From Bryobacterales bacterium (GTDB lineage: Bacteria; Acidobacteriota; Terriglobia; Bryobacterales; Bryobacteraceae), in the NCBI GenBank assembly GCA_003132905.1, contig PKZC01000123.1, positions 1 through 18,075 of the forward strand: a DNA stretch of 18,075 nt. Reading direction: 5' to 3'. Shown here in pieces: positions 16,611-18,075 of this stretch (its first letter is position 1; the number at the start of each line of letters is the position of its first letter). The notes under the pieces are model-generated. The model was not told where the DNA came from. It searched no databases and was given only the letters and a program-made list of their open reading frames with translations. A program made the translations under genes and the position numbers.

Positions 16611-17009
16611 CTACCTCAATCGGTCATTGAGACTTTGCAAGACGATGGCGAGAAGGGATTTTGACGTAAACGGCTTTTGCAAGAAGCGCGTGCCGGGATG
16701 GGTCGTCGCCGTTCCTTGGTAAGAGCCTGACATGATGACAACGCCGGAGTCCCGCGAACGCTGCTGGAATTGCTGAACTAGCGCGGCGCCAGTCAGGCCC
16801 GGCATCGTCAAATCCGTGAGCAGCAGGTCGACGGAATTCTCACTTTGGTCGAGGATACGGAGGGCTTCATTTCCGTCCGCGGCCGTGATCACGTTATAGC
16901 CGGCGTCGTTCAAGATGTTTTCGATAAGCTCCCGTAGCGGCGGATGATCTTCGACGACAAGAACGGAGAGCGGTTGCTGCTTTCGTTCGCCCACTTCTTC
17001 CAACCTCAC
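16611..17009 (-). CDS. Single-domain response regulator (receiver only)
   Basis: 132 residues, all receiver: VLVVEDH with E20-D21, phospho-acceptor D66 in LLLTDLTMPGLTG, S94, and K112 in FLQKPF. No output domain follows. Sequences of this kind often form the C-terminal receiver of PAS-rich hybrid kinases, and the RLEEVGER start resembles a kinase-receiver linker, so it may be a fragment separated from such a kinase. As it stands it could work as a CheY/Spo0F-like phosphate shuttle. The start is GTG 17009, with GAGAGG only 2 nt upstream; the site is poor and the start uncertain. It follows an outer-membrane protein remnant (stop 17027-17029) by 17 nt, so it was probably co-transcribed with that gene before the insertion. 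Confidence 0.75.
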   Translation of the reverse strand: MRLEEVGERKQQPLSVLVVEDHPPLRELIENILNDAGYNVITAADGNEALRILDQSENSVDLLLTDLTMPGLTGAALVQQFQQRSRDSGVVIMSGSYQGTATTHPGTRFLQKPFTSKSLLAIVLQSLNDRLR

Positions 17010-17026
17010 GTCCTCTCACCGCGCTT

Positions 17027-17114
17027 TCAGAATCTGAAACCAATGCCAAACATGGCCCGATCAAAGACACTTGGCTCATCGGCATTCGGCTCACTTTCCT
17101 TAGCTGGGCGGAAC
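17027..17114 (-). pseudogene. C-terminal remnant of an outer-membrane beta-barrel protein cut by the insertion sequence
   Basis: Minus-strand frame ending at 17027-17029 reads FRPAKESEPN, then DEPSVFDRAMFGIGFRF and stop. A final amphipathic strand ending in Phe is the hallmark of outer-membrane barrels. The frame runs into a stop (TAG near 17128-17130) within the presumed left end of the IS481-like element, so only the last 28 or so residues remain. The family is unknown; the call rests on a short segment. Confidence 0.45.
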
Positions 17115-18075
17115 TGTCGATTGGACGGCTAGTGGCTATCAGGCTGAGTCCCGAGCGAATAATGTTCAATAGCTTGTAATCAGTTCGGCGATGTTTTGCA
17201 GCGGCGTAAGGAAATCAATGCCCATGTGACTCCGTTCTCCGTTGTAGTAGGCGAGGTATTTCTTGATGGCTGTCTGATACGATTTGAAATCTTTCGGAAC
17301 GTGATCAAGCGATTCCTCCTGAATGCTCCGATTGAACCGTTCGACATGGGCATCGTCGTTTGCCTGCCGCACGCGTGAATGGCGATGGCCGATCCCCATG
17401 ACACCGATGTTCTCCGTGAACCATGATGAAAATTCCTGTCCGTTGTCCGACTGGATGGTTTTGAATGTGAATCCGGCTTTTTTCTCCGCTTCCTGCACGA
17501 ACTTCAAACTCTCTTGGGTGTTGATATGCCAGACTACTTTGGCATATGCGAACCGGGAGAAGAGATCAAGTCCGGTATATATGTAGAATGTCTCCTCTCC
17601 TCTCGGCTGGATATGGATCGTGTCAATTTGTACCAGATCTCCTGGCTTTTCGGCGATGGGACGCGGAAAACTGCTGTGCCATCGTTTCCAGGGACTCCGT
17701 GCTTTGATGAGCCCCTTGCGCTTGAGCGTTCGTTGCACGGAAGAGAGCGATACGGACAATGCCTTGCTTCCTGAGTTCCTCATGCACGACCTCGGCGCAT
17801 CGGTTGTGCTCTTCCCGTTTCGCAACGATGGCATCCACCAATTTTTCCGGAAGAGTTTTCGGATCGCTGTGCGGTTTTGATGACTGGGTGCGCAGTCTCC
17901 GGTTCGAGGGAGCCGGTTCATCCATTGCACGATGGCTGCCTGGGAATATCCGAGATGCGCTGCGACCTTTCTCGTGCTCCATCCGGAACGAACGAGCTTC
18001 ACCGCATCCATTCTGACGCGGGGTAACCGAGGGTTTGTGGTGTATGCCATGTACCACTAGTGTCCGGCTAGAAGT
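17115..18075 (-). mobile_element. IS481-like insertion sequence, right end at or beyond the window edge
   Basis: About 0.95 kb with one transposase gene on the minus strand. Both edges carry similar inward sequence: GGACGGCTAGTGG at 17124-17136 on the plus strand and GGACACTAGTGG reading inward from 18064. This suggests inexact terminal inverted repeats sharing GGAC and CTAGTGG. The exact ends and any target duplication cannot be fixed because the right flank is only 15 nt long. The left side interrupts an outer-membrane protein gene. Confidence 0.65.
17166..18050 (-). CDS. IS481-like DDE transposase with two compensating frameshifts
   Basis: 294 codons remain open. Residues 10-46 form the helix-turn-helix (STRKVAAHLGYSQAAIVQW). 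Residues 135-280 form the rve/DDE core with D143 (QIDTIHI), D202 (QSDNGQEF) and E237 (HVERFNRS), all present. Residues 47-97 do not look like the family. In the neighbouring frame the same DNA encodes the expected linker (APSNRRLRT, KPHSDPKTLPEKLVDAI, EVVHEELRKQGI), which rejoins the main frame at VSLSSVQRTL. A 1-base loss near 17911-17913 and a 1-base gain near 17757 explain this. The product would keep its catalytic residues but carry about 50 scrambled residues between DNA-binding and catalytic parts, so it is probably inactive unless the indels are sequencing errors. Start ATG 18050; GTG 18057 opens the other frame. Confidence 0.85.
   Translation of the reverse strand: MAYTTNPRLPRVRMDAVKLVRSGWSTRKVAAHLGYSQAAIVQWMNRLPRTGDCAPSHQNRTAIRKLFRKNWWMPSLRNGKSTTDAPRSCMRNSGSKALSVSLSSVQRTLKRKGLIKARSPWKRWHSSFPRPIAEKPGDLVQIDTIHIQPRGEETFYIYTGLDLFSRFAYAKVVWHINTQESLKFVQEAEKKAGFTFKTIQSDNGQEFSSWFTENIGVMGIGHRHSRVRQANDDAHVERFNRSIQEESLDHVPKDFKSYQTAIKKYLAYYNGERSHMGIDFLTPLQNIAELITSY

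Noticed and set aside
16375..16611. 78-codon minus-strand open frame downstream of the receiver gene
   Set aside because: It spans the inverted repeat, lacks a ribosome site and matches no recognisable fold.

Overview
The window looks like a chromosomal stretch of an acidobacterium. This is inferred mainly from the long Oar-like TonB-dependent receptor (carboxypeptidase-regulatory-like domain, plug, very large barrel), a type that is strongly expanded in Acidobacteriota such as the Solibacter/Bryobacter group. The coding DNA is moderately GC-rich. No taxonomic marker gene is present, so the assignment is an inference.

Layout. (1) 43-1515 (+): a membrane histidine kinase whose sensor domain appears to lack its first part. 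(2) 1865-7699 (-): a TonB-dependent receptor followed after 3 nt by a membrane hybrid histidine kinase (DUF4118-like, PAS, GAF, HisKA, HATPase, receiver). (3) 7700-7943: a divergent control region with a plausible sigma70-type promoter and a perfect 6+6 palindrome at the predicted start of the receptor transcript. (4) 7944-13922 (+): four tightly packed genes, each beginning with a receiver domain: REC-kinase, REC-PAS-kinase-REC, REC with a degenerate HD-type domain, and REC with a kinase-like domain whose ATP site has lost key residues. None carries a DNA-binding domain. (5) 13923-14204: a 45-nt, structurally perfect 3' half of a tRNA-Pro(UGG) gene, flanked by two near-identical 20-bp repeats. 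This looks like the displaced attachment site of an integrated element. (6) 14205-17114: mostly decayed DNA, with a frameshifted pair of small membrane-associated genes, a truncated LVIVD-type beta-propeller gene, a 9-bp inverted repeat, one intact single-domain response regulator, and the last residues of an outer-membrane protein gene. (7) 17115-18075 (-): an IS481-like insertion sequence whose transposase carries two compensating 1-base indels and which seems to have cut off that outer-membrane protein gene.

How the parts may work together (inference): receptor and hybrid kinase are co-transcribed, so occupancy or state of the outer membrane could be read by the kinase. The divergent four-gene operon could pass phosphate among its five receivers. 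The degenerate HD protein is the only candidate for a non-kinase output. The right third of the window is a mobile or decaying zone; the tRNA fragment suggests that DNA to its left may have arrived as an island.
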